64,000 nt of DNA from a virus, in IMG/VR virus record IMGVR_UViG_3300027985_001318, positions 159,651 through 223,650 of that record. The stretch is one strand, 5' to 3'. The translations under genes and the position numbers were made by a program. Shown here in pieces: positions 24,223 through 31,733 of this stretch (positions within the stretch are counted from its first letter, which is position 1; each line of letters starts with the position of its first letter). A model generated the notes under the pieces. That model was not told the origin of the DNA and did no database searches. It was given only the letters and a program-made list of their open reading frames with translations.

Positions 24223-24675
24223 ATGAACAACAACCAACACCTGTTCCAAAGCTGGGTTTCTGTCAACATCAACGCCGAAAGCCAGGAAGCTGCTAAGAGC
24301 AACCCTCTGATCGAAGGTGGGCTCCAATGTAGCTTCCAGACCCGTTACAAGGATCTGGAACGTGTAACAGTTACCAACGCGTTCAGCATCAATATGCTGA
24401 GCGAAACCAGTAACCTTAAGTTCATCCAACTGGATGAGTCTGAGGCTAAGTGGGTAGTTAGTAATTTTGGGCACGATAGCGCTGTCGGTCACGCCGATAC
24501 CGCCGCCGTGCTAAGCAGTGTACTCGGCATCGAAGTGCCGATGAACCGCACCACGTTGCAGATGCAGCGCGGTACTGCCCTGCTGGTTGGGCAGTACAAA
24601 GGTCCTCGGTTAGCCGAGGGCACGATGGAGCTTCCGGAAGGGGCTTCCATCGAATGGTGGTTGGTGCGCCACTAA
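24223..24675 (+). CDS. AcrIII-1 (DUF1874) viral ring nuclease, anti-type-III CRISPR
   Basis: A 150-residue protein. Residues about 49-150 match DUF1874, whose archaeal-virus members (SIRV1 gp29) degrade cyclic tetra-adenylate and so switch off type III CRISPR ancillary nucleases. Landmarks: VTNAFSINML (50-59; LANAFSINML in gp29), SAVGHADTAAVLSSVLG (86-102) with H90 at the position of catalytic H47, PMNR (R109), and PRLAEGTM with E132 at the position of E88. Residues 1-48 are an extension not found in the minimal family. It has its own early-type promoter and two terminators, so it is a single-gene unit next to other takeover genes. Assignment rests on the motif match; ligand specificity is an inference. 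Confidence 0.85.
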   Translation: MNNNQHLFQSWVSVNINAESQEAAKSNPLIEGGLQCSFQTRYKDLERVTVTNAFSINMLSETSNLKFIQLDESEAKWVVSNFGHDSAVGHADTAAVLSSVLGIEVPMNRTTLQMQRGTALLVGQYKGPRLAEGTMELPEGASIEWWLVRH

Positions 24676-24702
24676 GAGAAGGGGACCTAGGTCCCCTCTC
24701 TA
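24676..24702 (+). terminator. First of two tandem hairpins after ring nuclease
   Basis: AGAAGGGGACC / GGTCCCCTCTCT around TA. It is followed directly by a second hairpin of the GGAGGGC family. Confidence 0.6.
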
Positions 24703-24708
24703 CAAATT

Positions 24709-24738
24709 CAAAAGAGGAGGGCTTTCGCCCTCCTCCTA
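24709..24738 (+). terminator. Second tandem hairpin, GGAGGGC family
   Basis: Stem AGGAGGGC / GCCCTCCT with TTTC between the arms; weak T run (CCTATA). Confidence 0.65.
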
Positions 24739-24770
24739 TACCCTGGTTTTATTAGATAAGGAGCAATGCC

Positions 24771-25082
24771 ATGTCCCAATTCCGGACTTTGGTAGAAAAC
24801 TCCCTGGCCAATACCGGCCTGGGAGCGCGCGAGTGCTTGGGCAACCCCCAGGTACTCAACGACTTTATCCGTAAAGTCGTGTTGGCCATAAAGACCCCGT
24901 GTCTTTATGGGGCTGACGAAAGCTCTGCTATCTACAGCATTGACTGTGGTAAGAGCTTCGTCATGATGTCTTCAGGGCACTGCGATCTCGGTCGCGACGC
25001 CCTCGACATCAGCACTTTCGACTTCGAGTACGAAGTCGAAAGCTGCCTCGACAGCATCGCTGAAGGTCGAGACGAAGACTAA
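24771..25082 (+). CDS. Hypothetical acidic protein (103 aa)
   Basis: Unrecognised, acidic in the second half (FDFEYEVESCLDSIAEGRDED). AAGGAGCAATGCC gives its ribosome site. It stands between tandem hairpins and a strong terminator, directly after the ring nuclease; small acidic proteins in such positions are often inhibitors of host functions, but nothing here proves it. Confidence 0.7.
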   Translation: MSQFRTLVENSLANTGLGARECLGNPQVLNDFIRKVVLAIKTPCLYGADESSAIYSIDCGKSFVMMSSGHCDLGRDALDISTFDFEYEVESCLDSIAEGRDED

Positions 25083-25119
25083 AAGAATGGGGAGGGTCAC
25101 CTCCCCATTCTTTTTTTAC
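25082..25119 (+). terminator. Terminator
   Basis: Perfect stem AGAATGGGGAGG / CCTCCCCATTCT with loop GTCA, then TTTTTT. Confidence 0.9.
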
Positions 25120-25141
25120 TTAAACCATAGTTTTATAGACC

Positions 25142-25160
25142 TTTATTACTTAGGTGTAGT
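25142..25160 (+). promoter_or_regulatory. Early-type promoter
   Basis: TTTATTAC (one mismatch from TATATTAC) preceded by TATAGACC and followed by TTAGGTGTAG, 65 bases before the gene at 25207. Confidence 0.5.
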
Positions 25161-25206
25161 AATAAAGATAAACTAACTTTTTGTAACGTAACTAAGGAAA
25201 CCAAAG

Positions 25207-25938
25207 ATGGAATTCGAAAGCATTAAAGGTTTTTCTGTGGCTCAGGAAAAAGGGTTTTGTTTTGATATCGACAATATTCACAATATCGATATCTTTGCTA
25301 AGCATCAGTCGATTGCTACAGTAAGTGCGTTCCAAAACAAGCTTAGCTGGATTTTACATTGGCGGAATGTTTATTTTGATAAAACCTGTAACATTCAACA
25401 TTACTTCAAACAAACTGGTAATATTGGCTCATTGCTATCCAGTTATCGAGAACTTCCTAAGTTGTGTGTCGAATCACTCAACGTGCAAGAATGTTTGATG
25501 ATCGAGGCTGTCCGTAAAATCAGATCTTTGTTTGACGATGAAATCGTTCATCGACTTTACGCCACAGTCAGCGATGGAGACATAACCCCTTTACGTCTCC
25601 AGACTTTCCAAGACGGGGAACTGACCTGCGACTGCGTTTATCAGACAAGTAGTGAACGCTGGTTCTATTATCTCGACGAACCCACTGCTATATACGAGTT
25701 GATGTGCCGTAGCAATGGCTTTGTTCGAGCAATTAGCAAAGAGGGTCTACAAGTAGGACATATCGCCGAAATGATCGGTGAAAAACTTATCGAGCAGTGT
25801 CCTGAATTTGAAACATTGAATTACAGGAAAGGTAAGGGCGAACGTATCGTCAAGTCCATCCGTAAGGCTATCGGTTCTGCCTTCTGGCACCAGAACTCTC
25901 TCGCTTCCAAACTCCATGACTTCTGTCAACGTCTTTGA
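25207..25938 (+). CDS. Hypothetical protein (243 aa)
   Basis: Unrecognised soluble protein of 243 residues with several cysteines (for example DGELTCDCVY). It is the first gene of the operon that continues with the SspB-like adaptor and the AAA ATPase, so it could be their client or partner. That is inference from position only. Confidence 0.75.
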   Translation: MEFESIKGFSVAQEKGFCFDIDNIHNIDIFAKHQSIATVSAFQNKLSWILHWRNVYFDKTCNIQHYFKQTGNIGSLLSSYRELPKLCVESLNVQECLMIEAVRKIRSLFDDEIVHRLYATVSDGDITPLRLQTFQDGELTCDCVYQTSSERWFYYLDEPTAIYELMCRSNGFVRAISKEGLQVGHIAEMIGEKLIEQCPEFETLNYRKGKGERIVKSIRKAIGSAFWHQNSLASKLHDFCQRL

Positions 25939-25965
25939 CTTGCAGTTACTAAAGAGGATTAGTCA

Positions 25966-26385
25966 ATGAAAGATCTCGAGCAGCCGCCACTGCTTGGCAT
26001 GGCGGTCTTTAACGCCATTTACAGCTGGCTGGCCGATAAAGGGTATCGTGTCTACGTCTATGTTCCCGATAGCCGTGCTGAAGGTGTGATGGTCCCTGAG
26101 CGCTCCGTGGGCGAGAACGGCAGTATAACGCTCTGCATAAGCCCGAACGCAGTCCTGAAGTTCAGCGTAACGGTTTACGGCATTGGATTCGAGGGTCGCT
26201 TTAATGGCATGGTCTCTCACGTTTCTTTGCCGTGGGGTAGTTTCAGCATTGGCACGCCGGATGCGGACATCAGACCATTCCCATTCCCGGCTTTTCCGTT
26301 CTATGAATTTAACGGAAAAGAACCAATCATTCCCGGTGAAGAACAGCCGCCGAAAGGCAAGCCCAAGCTGTCCGTAGTTAAATAA
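25966..26385 (+). CDS. SspB-like ClpXP adaptor
   Basis: A 139-residue homologue of SspB (165 residues in E. coli), the adaptor that hands ssrA-tagged and other substrates to ClpXP. The fold domain aligns over its length: PPLLGMAVFNAIYSWLADKG (E. coli RPYLLRAFYEWLLDN), VMVPERSVGENGSITLCISPNAV (VQVPMEYARDGQIVLNIAPRAV) and FEGRFNGMVSHVSLPWGSFSI (FNARFGGIPRQVSVPLAAVLAI). A proline/acidic linker leads to a tail KPKLSVVK, matching the ClpX-binding tail RPALRVVK. The linker is shorter than in the host protein. Likely role: steer host or phage proteins to ClpXP, or compete with host SspB. In one operon with 25207 and the AAA ATPase. Confidence 0.85.
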   Translation: MKDLEQPPLLGMAVFNAIYSWLADKGYRVYVYVPDSRAEGVMVPERSVGENGSITLCISPNAVLKFSVTVYGIGFEGRFNGMVSHVSLPWGSFSIGTPDADIRPFPFPAFPFYEFNGKEPIIPGEEQPPKGKPKLSVVK

Positions 26386-26402
26386 CAGGAGTCGATACGG
26401 AA

Positions 26403-27764
26403 ATGGATATTTTTCAACAACTCATTCAACAAATCACGAACTTGGCCGGAGACAACCAGTTCCTCTCCGGGGGTCTGGCCGTTTACGCCATGGGGATGCT
26501 GACCTATCTGGCGCGCAGAGTACCGTCTGCGCTGATTGGCTGGTTCCAACAGCGTTTTATCGCCAGGATGACTTTCGATAACAGTTCTTGGGAGCGGAGG
26601 CAGATTCAAGAACAATTTGACAAATGGTACGGTAGCACCAAATGGATGGCTGGAGTTCGTAACTTCCGGATGATGGCTGATAATGGTAAGGTGGTGATAT
26701 CTCCCGGCGGCTCCTTGAATTTCTTCATGCTTGGTCGCCGTCTGTTCTGGTTTCGGACCAGTCGAGACAATAGTGAGAGAATGAGTCAGGAAACTGTTTA
26801 TGTAACTGACGTTGCCACGTTCTCTCTCTGGGGCAGCCATAAGGTATTTGATAGCTTTGCACGTCAGTTCTCTGAGACTTTCGATAAAAAGCTTGACGAC
26901 GATTCGGTCTGGGTAATGGGTGAGCAGAACGGCGATTGGTTCCGCCGCCAACGCCTCATGCGACGTAAATGGGATAAAGTAGCTTATAGCCATAAGGTGC
27001 GTGAAAGCATCGATAAAGCTATCAATAACTTTATCGTGAACAAAGATAGCTTTCGGGAGTTAGGGCTCTCTCGTAAACTGACGTTTTTGTTCCACGGCGA
27101 GCCTGGTACTGGCAAGACAGATTTGGCTAGGGTCATCGGCTCCATCACTGGCTTCGATATCTACCCTGTTTCACTTGAAAGCCGTTCGTTGAATAACTTA
27201 GAGCGGGCGTTCTGGGGGATGTCTGACGAAGCTATCGTTCTTTTCGAAGATATTGATAGTTTCGTAGGGAAGCGTGCTCTTGATAACGCCAATGAACAGG
27301 AAAGTCAGGTAGAAGTTCCCCTAGGTAAAAACAATCCTACTTCCAAAACCCAACTGAGTCTCTCATCTATCCTCAATATGCTGGATGGTGTTGCTCAATT
27401 GGAAAACAAGATTGTTATCATTACCACCAACGCCATCAAGGACCTAGATGTAGCGCTTTATCGTAAGTCTCGTGTTGACGTCCTGATGGAAATCAAACGC
27501 TTTGACTCGAACGAGGTTTGGGATTATGTAGGTCGTCTGTTCCCGGAACTCAAGCTCGAGTATAAAATTGCTCTGGTACCGGTAGCTGGCTGTGAGCTCA
27601 GTGAGCTGTTGAGAGAACATCTCTACGATGCGGAGGGTTTCGTTAACAGTCTCTGCGAACGTTATGCTGTGCGTGAGGTTAGTCGAGATTTTGTTAATAA
27701 ATGGGGCTGTGACGATACCGAAGTTCTCAGCTTCATTAAGGAACCAGTTGCTATCGACAAATAG
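26403..27764 (+). CDS. Bcs1-like AAA ATPase
   Basis: A 453-residue protein. A hydrophobic N-terminal segment (about 21-45) may anchor it in the membrane, followed by a Bcs1-type middle domain (about 60-210) and an AAA core: Walker A GEPGTGKT (232-239), Walker B IVLFEDID (E282/D283 region), sensor 1 ITTN and the DVALYRKSRVD arginine-finger box in the form typical of Bcs1 (LDxALxRxGRxD). Mitochondrial Bcs1 moves folded proteins across a membrane; phage members have unknown function. It lies 17 bases after the SspB-like gene, suggesting a protein-handling operon. Confidence 0.85.
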   Translation: MDIFQQLIQQITNLAGDNQFLSGGLAVYAMGMLTYLARRVPSALIGWFQQRFIARMTFDNSSWERRQIQEQFDKWYGSTKWMAGVRNFRMMADNGKVVISPGGSLNFFMLGRRLFWFRTSRDNSERMSQETVYVTDVATFSLWGSHKVFDSFARQFSETFDKKLDDDSVWVMGEQNGDWFRRQRLMRRKWDKVAYSHKVRESIDKAINNFIVNKDSFRELGLSRKLTFLFHGEPGTGKTDLARVIGSITGFDIYPVSLESRSLNNLERAFWGMSDEAIVLFEDIDSFVGKRALDNANEQESQVEVPLGKNNPTSKTQLSLSSILNMLDGVAQLENKIVIITTNAIKDLDVALYRKSRVDVLMEIKRFDSNEVWDYVGRLFPELKLEYKIALVPVAGCELSELLREHLYDAEGFVNSLCERYAVREVSRDFVNKWGCDDTEVLSFIKEPVAIDK

Positions 27765-27777
27765 GATGTAAGAAACT

Positions 27778-27809
27778 AAGAGGAGGGCGAAAGCCCTCCT
27801 CTTTTTTTG
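27778..27809 (+). terminator. Terminator, GGAGGGC family
   Basis: Perfect stem AAGAGGAGGGC-GAAA-GCCCTCCTCTT followed by TTTTT. Confidence 0.9.
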
Positions 27810-27838
27810 CTTAAACATATCCCACGTATTTACAGAAC

Positions 27839-27856
27839 TATATTACCAAGTTGATA
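27839..27856 (+). promoter_or_regulatory. Early-type promoter TATATTAC
   Basis: Exact TATATTAC (27839-27846) followed by CAAGTTGATA. It lies in the 307-base gap between 27764 and 28072, which otherwise holds a terminator and one possible short ORF. Confidence 0.7.
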
Positions 27857-27880
27857 TGGCCGTCACCAGGACAAAAAGTA

Positions 27881-27991
27881 ATGAAGAAAAGAACTACAAA
27901 AGATATCCATACACTGGCTCCTCGCTGTGTTGAATCATGCAAGATATTACTCTGGCGCAGCCAATCAAATTACAACCAAGAGAGTTGTTAG
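27881..27991 (+). CDS. Possible 36-residue peptide in leader
   Basis: Starts MKKRTTKDIHT and ends before a TAG at 27989. It is basic with three cysteines, and begins 35 bases after a TATATTAC promoter. There is no convincing ribosome site (CAGGAC 9 bases ahead), so it may be only chance within the leader of 28072. Confidence 0.2.
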   Translation: MKKRTTKDIHTLAPRCVESCKILLWRSQSNYNQESC

Positions 27992-28071
27992 CTCGCTTCT
28001 AGTTCTACCCTTAAGTTTAAAACTACACCAACCACTCTTATATACAGCAAAATGAGACAGGAGATTCAACC

Positions 28072-29166
28072 ATGAAACAAATGACTATTTCTTTCGATAA
28101 CAGTTCTGTAGAGAACGACCACATTCGGTCAGTTGGCTTTGCTAGCATCGAAGCACTGCGCCGTAATTGCGAAGCAGTCATTATCTCACCCGAAGACCTC
28201 TGCGAGTCACTGGTCGGTAATCGGGCATCCTACGGCACTACGATAAGCGAGATCTGTGCCGACTATCTCCGTTTCGAGCTGTTCACGAAAGCTCCGCCTA
28301 AAGAGCTCTTGATTGTTAATCAAGAGCTCTTAAACTATGCTTGTAAATCTACAGAGCGCGGCAGTATAGGCAAGATTCTGGGCGGGTATGAAGTCGCGAA
28401 TGATTCTATCGTGCTTTATTTCTCCGAAAATAACCAACGTCATCATCTCTGTTACCGTGAAAAATCCCCAGAACTGATGAAGTTGGTCGAGGACTGTGGC
28501 GGAAAAGAGCCTGGCTCTGACAGTAACGTAAGCCTTTATTCAATTTCCATCGCCGAGATCCTCGAACGCGGTAAGTTCACCGATCAGCGAGTTAACGATT
28601 ATCTGACCCTGCGGGATATTTTGCGGGAGCAACTGCCGGAAACCAACCTTCTGGTTAAATACGGAGATCCCGATCAACTGCTCTCCGGGTTGACTGTAGC
28701 TATCCGGAAGCTCTACGATAATGAGAAGTGGCAAAAAGGGGTCAGTAAGGAGCTCGTTAGCTACATACTCCACCATTTGTACGACCATTTCAACCAAGGC
28801 AAAAACTGCCAGCAAGTCGGTACTGTCCGTTTTCGGCAAGAAAGTCCTTACACGGGTTTCGGTAACTATTTCATTGGGGTCGACTACGAGCTCTTTTCTT
28901 CAATCAAAGAAGATAACCGCACGAGCCAAGAGTTGCAGCGGCTGAACAAATACAAAAGCTGTATTAAGGTGCTGGAATATTATTACTCTGAGGCATCTAG
29001 TCGGCCGATGAAGTACATGCTCGGCGATCAAGATACTCCTGCAGTACAAAAACTGCTTAGCGGTTTTGTGGAAAACGGGAGAATCTCTGATGAGAACTGG
29101 GAGAAGTTCAAAAAGATTCGCATCTTCGCGGCTATCAGCGAACCCATCGAGTTCATCCAATGCTAG
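28072..29166 (+). CDS. Hypothetical protein (364 aa)
   Basis: Unrecognised soluble protein of 364 residues, no membrane segment or known motif. ACAGGAGATT lies just ahead of the ATG. It probably uses the TATATTAC site 233 bases upstream and ends in a GGGAGGACTAGTCCTCCC palindrome. No clear domain boundary is visible. Confidence 0.75.
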   Translation: MKQMTISFDNSSVENDHIRSVGFASIEALRRNCEAVIISPEDLCESLVGNRASYGTTISEICADYLRFELFTKAPPKELLIVNQELLNYACKSTERGSIGKILGGYEVANDSIVLYFSENNQRHHLCYREKSPELMKLVEDCGGKEPGSDSNVSLYSISIAEILERGKFTDQRVNDYLTLRDILREQLPETNLLVKYGDPDQLLSGLTVAIRKLYDNEKWQKGVSKELVSYILHHLYDHFNQGKNCQQVGTVRFRQESPYTGFGNYFIGVDYELFSSIKEDNRTSQELQRLNKYKSCIKVLEYYYSEASSRPMKYMLGDQDTPAVQKLLSGFVENGRISDENWEKFKKIRIFAAISEPIEFIQC

Positions 29167-29169
29167 GCT

Positions 29170-29192
29170 TAGGGAGGACTAGTCCTCCCTAT
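29170..29192 (+). terminator. Palindromic hairpin
   Basis: TAGGGAGGACT / AGTCCTCCCTA, an almost loopless inverted repeat. No T run. Confidence 0.5.
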
Positions 29193-29239
29193 TACTACCA
29201 CAACGTTAATTAGAAACAACCAACAAGGAAATGACAGCA

Positions 29240-30301
29240 ATGAAAAAACTGACCTCTAAGGAAGTTATCCTGGCTGCCCCCGGTACCGCCGCGCTCATCT
29301 TCCCCCAACTGAATCTGATCAAGGCTCTGCGTAACTTGGACCGCGAAGCTATCGGTGAGTACGAAAAGAAAGTGATCGCGATCCCGGCCGTTGAAGTTGC
29401 TATGGCGCGCAGCAGTAAAACGAAGTACTTGGGCTTCGATATTTTGCCCAGCATGGATGACATGGTCGAACAAATGGAAATCTTCGATCTGGAAACTTTG
29501 GACTCTATGACTCTCAATGGGCTCGTCTGCCAAAAACTTGGGCTTCAATTACATCCGTTTTTACCGATCCCGTTGGAATTCCAGCTGGTTGGCGATAACG
29601 TCCACGTTAAATATCCTGTCTGGATGCTGGACCTCGATACTGCGCTGAAAAACAGTATCTTACAACGAGTCAGCGATACCGAGGTAGGTTATACCACAGG
29701 TACTGTGCACAAGTTGGGCGATCTGGTGTTTGGAGGATGGTGTGCAGATCCTGCCTATGATCGCGAAACTTTGCTGAAAGAAGCCAAGCAGCTTTTCTGC
29801 AATATCGCCACACTGACCACTGGTGTTGAAAGCGTGGAAGATCTTCAATCGGACACTCTGTTTCACGAGCCGGGGCTGGTCAAAACGATACTCAATTCGG
29901 CTGTCGATGCAGTGAAGTCGATTACCGGGCGAGACGATATCGACGCCGACCAAATTATTTCGGTCGCCTACAGAGCCATGGGCGAAATGGTACTCCGTCT
30001 AGAGCCCTATGATCTCTCCAACGAAAAGGTCATTGAAAACGTCGGGGATATGTTCTATCAGCTCATTCATTTCAGCGACAACGAAAGCCGTTTCGTTAAC
30101 GTAAAAAATGGGATCCCGCGCTGGCCGGTCGCTGTCGGCGTAAACGAACAGGAACAGCGAATTCTGTTCAATTACCGTAAGGGCATTTACAACGAGACCG
30201 ACAAAATCACGATCGGAGATAAGACCGGGCTGGTCAAGCAGTGGTATGACTCACTAGTCGAGCGAGTGGTCAATACCGAAGTTATGATCTTCGAGTTGTA
30301 G
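29240..30301 (+). CDS. Hypothetical protein (353 aa)
   Basis: Unrecognised, 353 residues. Two ATGs (29231 and 29240) follow AAGGA; the second has the usual spacing. The 32 bases 29214-29245 around these starts are identical to those of gene 56108, although the proteins differ, so the translation start region itself is duplicated. Confidence 0.7.
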   Translation: MKKLTSKEVILAAPGTAALIFPQLNLIKALRNLDREAIGEYEKKVIAIPAVEVAMARSSKTKYLGFDILPSMDDMVEQMEIFDLETLDSMTLNGLVCQKLGLQLHPFLPIPLEFQLVGDNVHVKYPVWMLDLDTALKNSILQRVSDTEVGYTTGTVHKLGDLVFGGWCADPAYDRETLLKEAKQLFCNIATLTTGVESVEDLQSDTLFHEPGLVKTILNSAVDAVKSITGRDDIDADQIISVAYRAMGEMVLRLEPYDLSNEKVIENVGDMFYQLIHFSDNESRFVNVKNGIPRWPVAVGVNEQEQRILFNYRKGIYNETDKITIGDKTGLVKQWYDSLVERVVNTEVMIFEL

Positions 30302-30310
30302 TCGGTAGAA

Positions 30311-30334
30311 AGGGGGCGGTCTTTGCCGCCTCCT
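30311..30334 (+). terminator. Imperfect hairpin
   Basis: GGGGGCGG / CCGCCTCC with one G-T pair and a short TTTG loop. Weak T run. Confidence 0.4.
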
Positions 30335-30356
30335 TAATTAATCAGAGAGTGAAAAA

Positions 30357-30596
30357 ATGGAAGAATATCCAAGCGCTTTGCATGGCTTTGATTTCACTGG
30401 CGATGTTTTGCTCGGTAACTATGTTTACAAAGGGGTTAAACTCCAGCGAAAGCGCGGTATCGGTAAGCGACGCATCTCTCGGCCGCGGACGTATGTTCCG
30501 ATAATTTCAAACTCAGTGGTAGATCTGGTAAACAAAAAGCTAAGTAATGCAAGTATGTTAACCACCACTGCCGTAGACAATACCATTTATTTTTAG
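30357..30596 (+). CDS. Small basic protein with RGIGKRR motif (79 aa)
   Basis: A 79-residue protein whose centre is highly basic (LQRKRGIGKRRISRPR). The seven residues RGIGKRR are coded by 21 bases identical to those in gene 34369 (30453-30473 and 34597-34617). Nucleic-acid binding is likely from charge; family unknown. Confidence 0.65.
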   Translation: MEEYPSALHGFDFTGDVLLGNYVYKGVKLQRKRGIGKRRISRPRTYVPIISNSVVDLVNKKLSNASMLTTTAVDNTIYF

Positions 30597-30607
30597 GAAG
30601 ACCAACA

Positions 30608-31261
30608 ATGAATACTTTTCGTTATACGCTGGCGGCTACTTCAGCCAAACCTTTTGAACTACACCTACCCGCTAATATTTTCACCCTCCATCCCGATCAC
30701 CTGACCGCAGCCACCGCCATCCTCTTGAAGGATAAGCTCAGTGCTAAAGAAAGCAGCGATTTGCAGAACTGTTACTATCTGGACTTTACCAACCAGACGG
30801 TTCTCAGCACAGTCAACGAAGCTATCGTTGACCAAATCGACCTGGTACGTTACAAGACTGAAGTGGTCGGGAACCGGAGCAAGAATCCGTTCCCATTCAA
30901 AGCACTCTGGTGGCATAATCGCCCAGTAACTGAAACCCCGGAAAATCCAACTCGGCCGGAAAATCTCTACGACACCAAGTACTCACTGAACATCCAGGTT
31001 TCCGCTCGACTGGAATACCTCGTAGCTAAGTACGGAATGGATGCTATCGTACTGGATGGTAGCCAGCTCTGCACTATCTACAAAGCTGGTTATCGCCACT
31101 TCAACATGCACTACAGCAAGTCTCCGAGGAAAGATCTTGGTTATATCGCCAAGTTCTTTCCTGATGCAATGGCGGAGATCACTAAGGGGGTTATCGGTAC
31201 CGAACCGCGTTATAAAGAACCGCAGTTCCTGTCCCTTCAACTGCCAGTACAAGTAGTCTGA
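30608..31261 (+). CDS. Hypothetical protein (217 aa)
   Basis: Unrecognised 217-residue protein, rich in aromatic residues, no clear motif. It follows 30357 by 11 bases and is closed by a strong terminator. Confidence 0.75.
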   Translation: MNTFRYTLAATSAKPFELHLPANIFTLHPDHLTAATAILLKDKLSAKESSDLQNCYYLDFTNQTVLSTVNEAIVDQIDLVRYKTEVVGNRSKNPFPFKALWWHNRPVTETPENPTRPENLYDTKYSLNIQVSARLEYLVAKYGMDAIVLDGSQLCTIYKAGYRHFNMHYSKSPRKDLGYIAKFFPDAMAEITKGVIGTEPRYKEPQFLSLQLPVQVV

Positions 31262-31292
31262 AAAAAAGAGGAGGGCTTCCTCCTCTTTTTTT
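31262..31292 (+). terminator. Terminator
   Basis: AAAGAGGAGG-GCTT-CCTCCTCTTT and four more T. Confidence 0.85.
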
Positions 31293-31350
31293 AGTTCACC
31301 ACAATCAATAAATATGAACTAAGTCTTCTTTTTCATAAGGGCGAAATACG

Positions 31351-31641
31351 ATGGGTAATCCCACACTCAAGAACGTGACTGTTCCAGCAGGAAAATGGTT
31401 TTCTTTGTACGATCTCGTTAATAGCGTGAGCGAATCTCCGGTTGCTGTTGGTACACCCTTGGGTGTGTCTGCTATCGAAGGAGTTGGTATCATCAACGTA
31501 GGTGCCGATGAACCGACCGACGAATCGGGTTGGGAGTGGTTGCGTCAGTATACCTATGCTGAAAACGAAACTGGCGATGCTGGTTTCTGGATCAAGGCTC
31601 CGTACGTGAATGCGGTGATCAACATCAAGGTGTTGTCTTAA
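31351..31641 (+). CDS. Small probable virion-type protein (96 aa)
   Basis: A 96-residue beta-rich, acidic protein (NPTLKNVTVPAGKWFSLYDLV...), flanked by two terminators and thus a single-gene unit. Its composition, rich in Val/Gly/Asn, resembles capsid decoration or structural proteins, but no family match is recognised. Confidence 0.6.
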   Translation: MGNPTLKNVTVPAGKWFSLYDLVNSVSESPVAVGTPLGVSAIEGVGIINVGADEPTDESGWEWLRQYTYAENETGDAGFWIKAPYVNAVINIKVLS

Positions 31642-31672
31642 AAGAGGAGGGCTTTCGCCCTCCTCTTTTTTA
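31640..31672 (+). terminator. Terminator, GGAGGGC family
   Basis: Stem AAAGAGGAGGGC / GCCCTCCTCTTT with TTTC between the arms and further T. Confidence 0.9.
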
Positions 31673-31733
31673 CGCCTTTCGTTAAAAATAATTTTGTTCA
31701 CCAATCTTTAGTAAACCAATAGAGGATAGAGAA

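Noticed and set aside
27857-28071. Possible tRNA or structured RNA in the 27.8-28.07 kb leader
   Set aside because: No cloverleaf or T-loop sequence could be found; only a promoter-like element and a weak short ORF.
31311-31318. AATATGAA before 31351 as a promoter
   Set aside because: Too many mismatches from the TATATTAC/TATATGCC forms.
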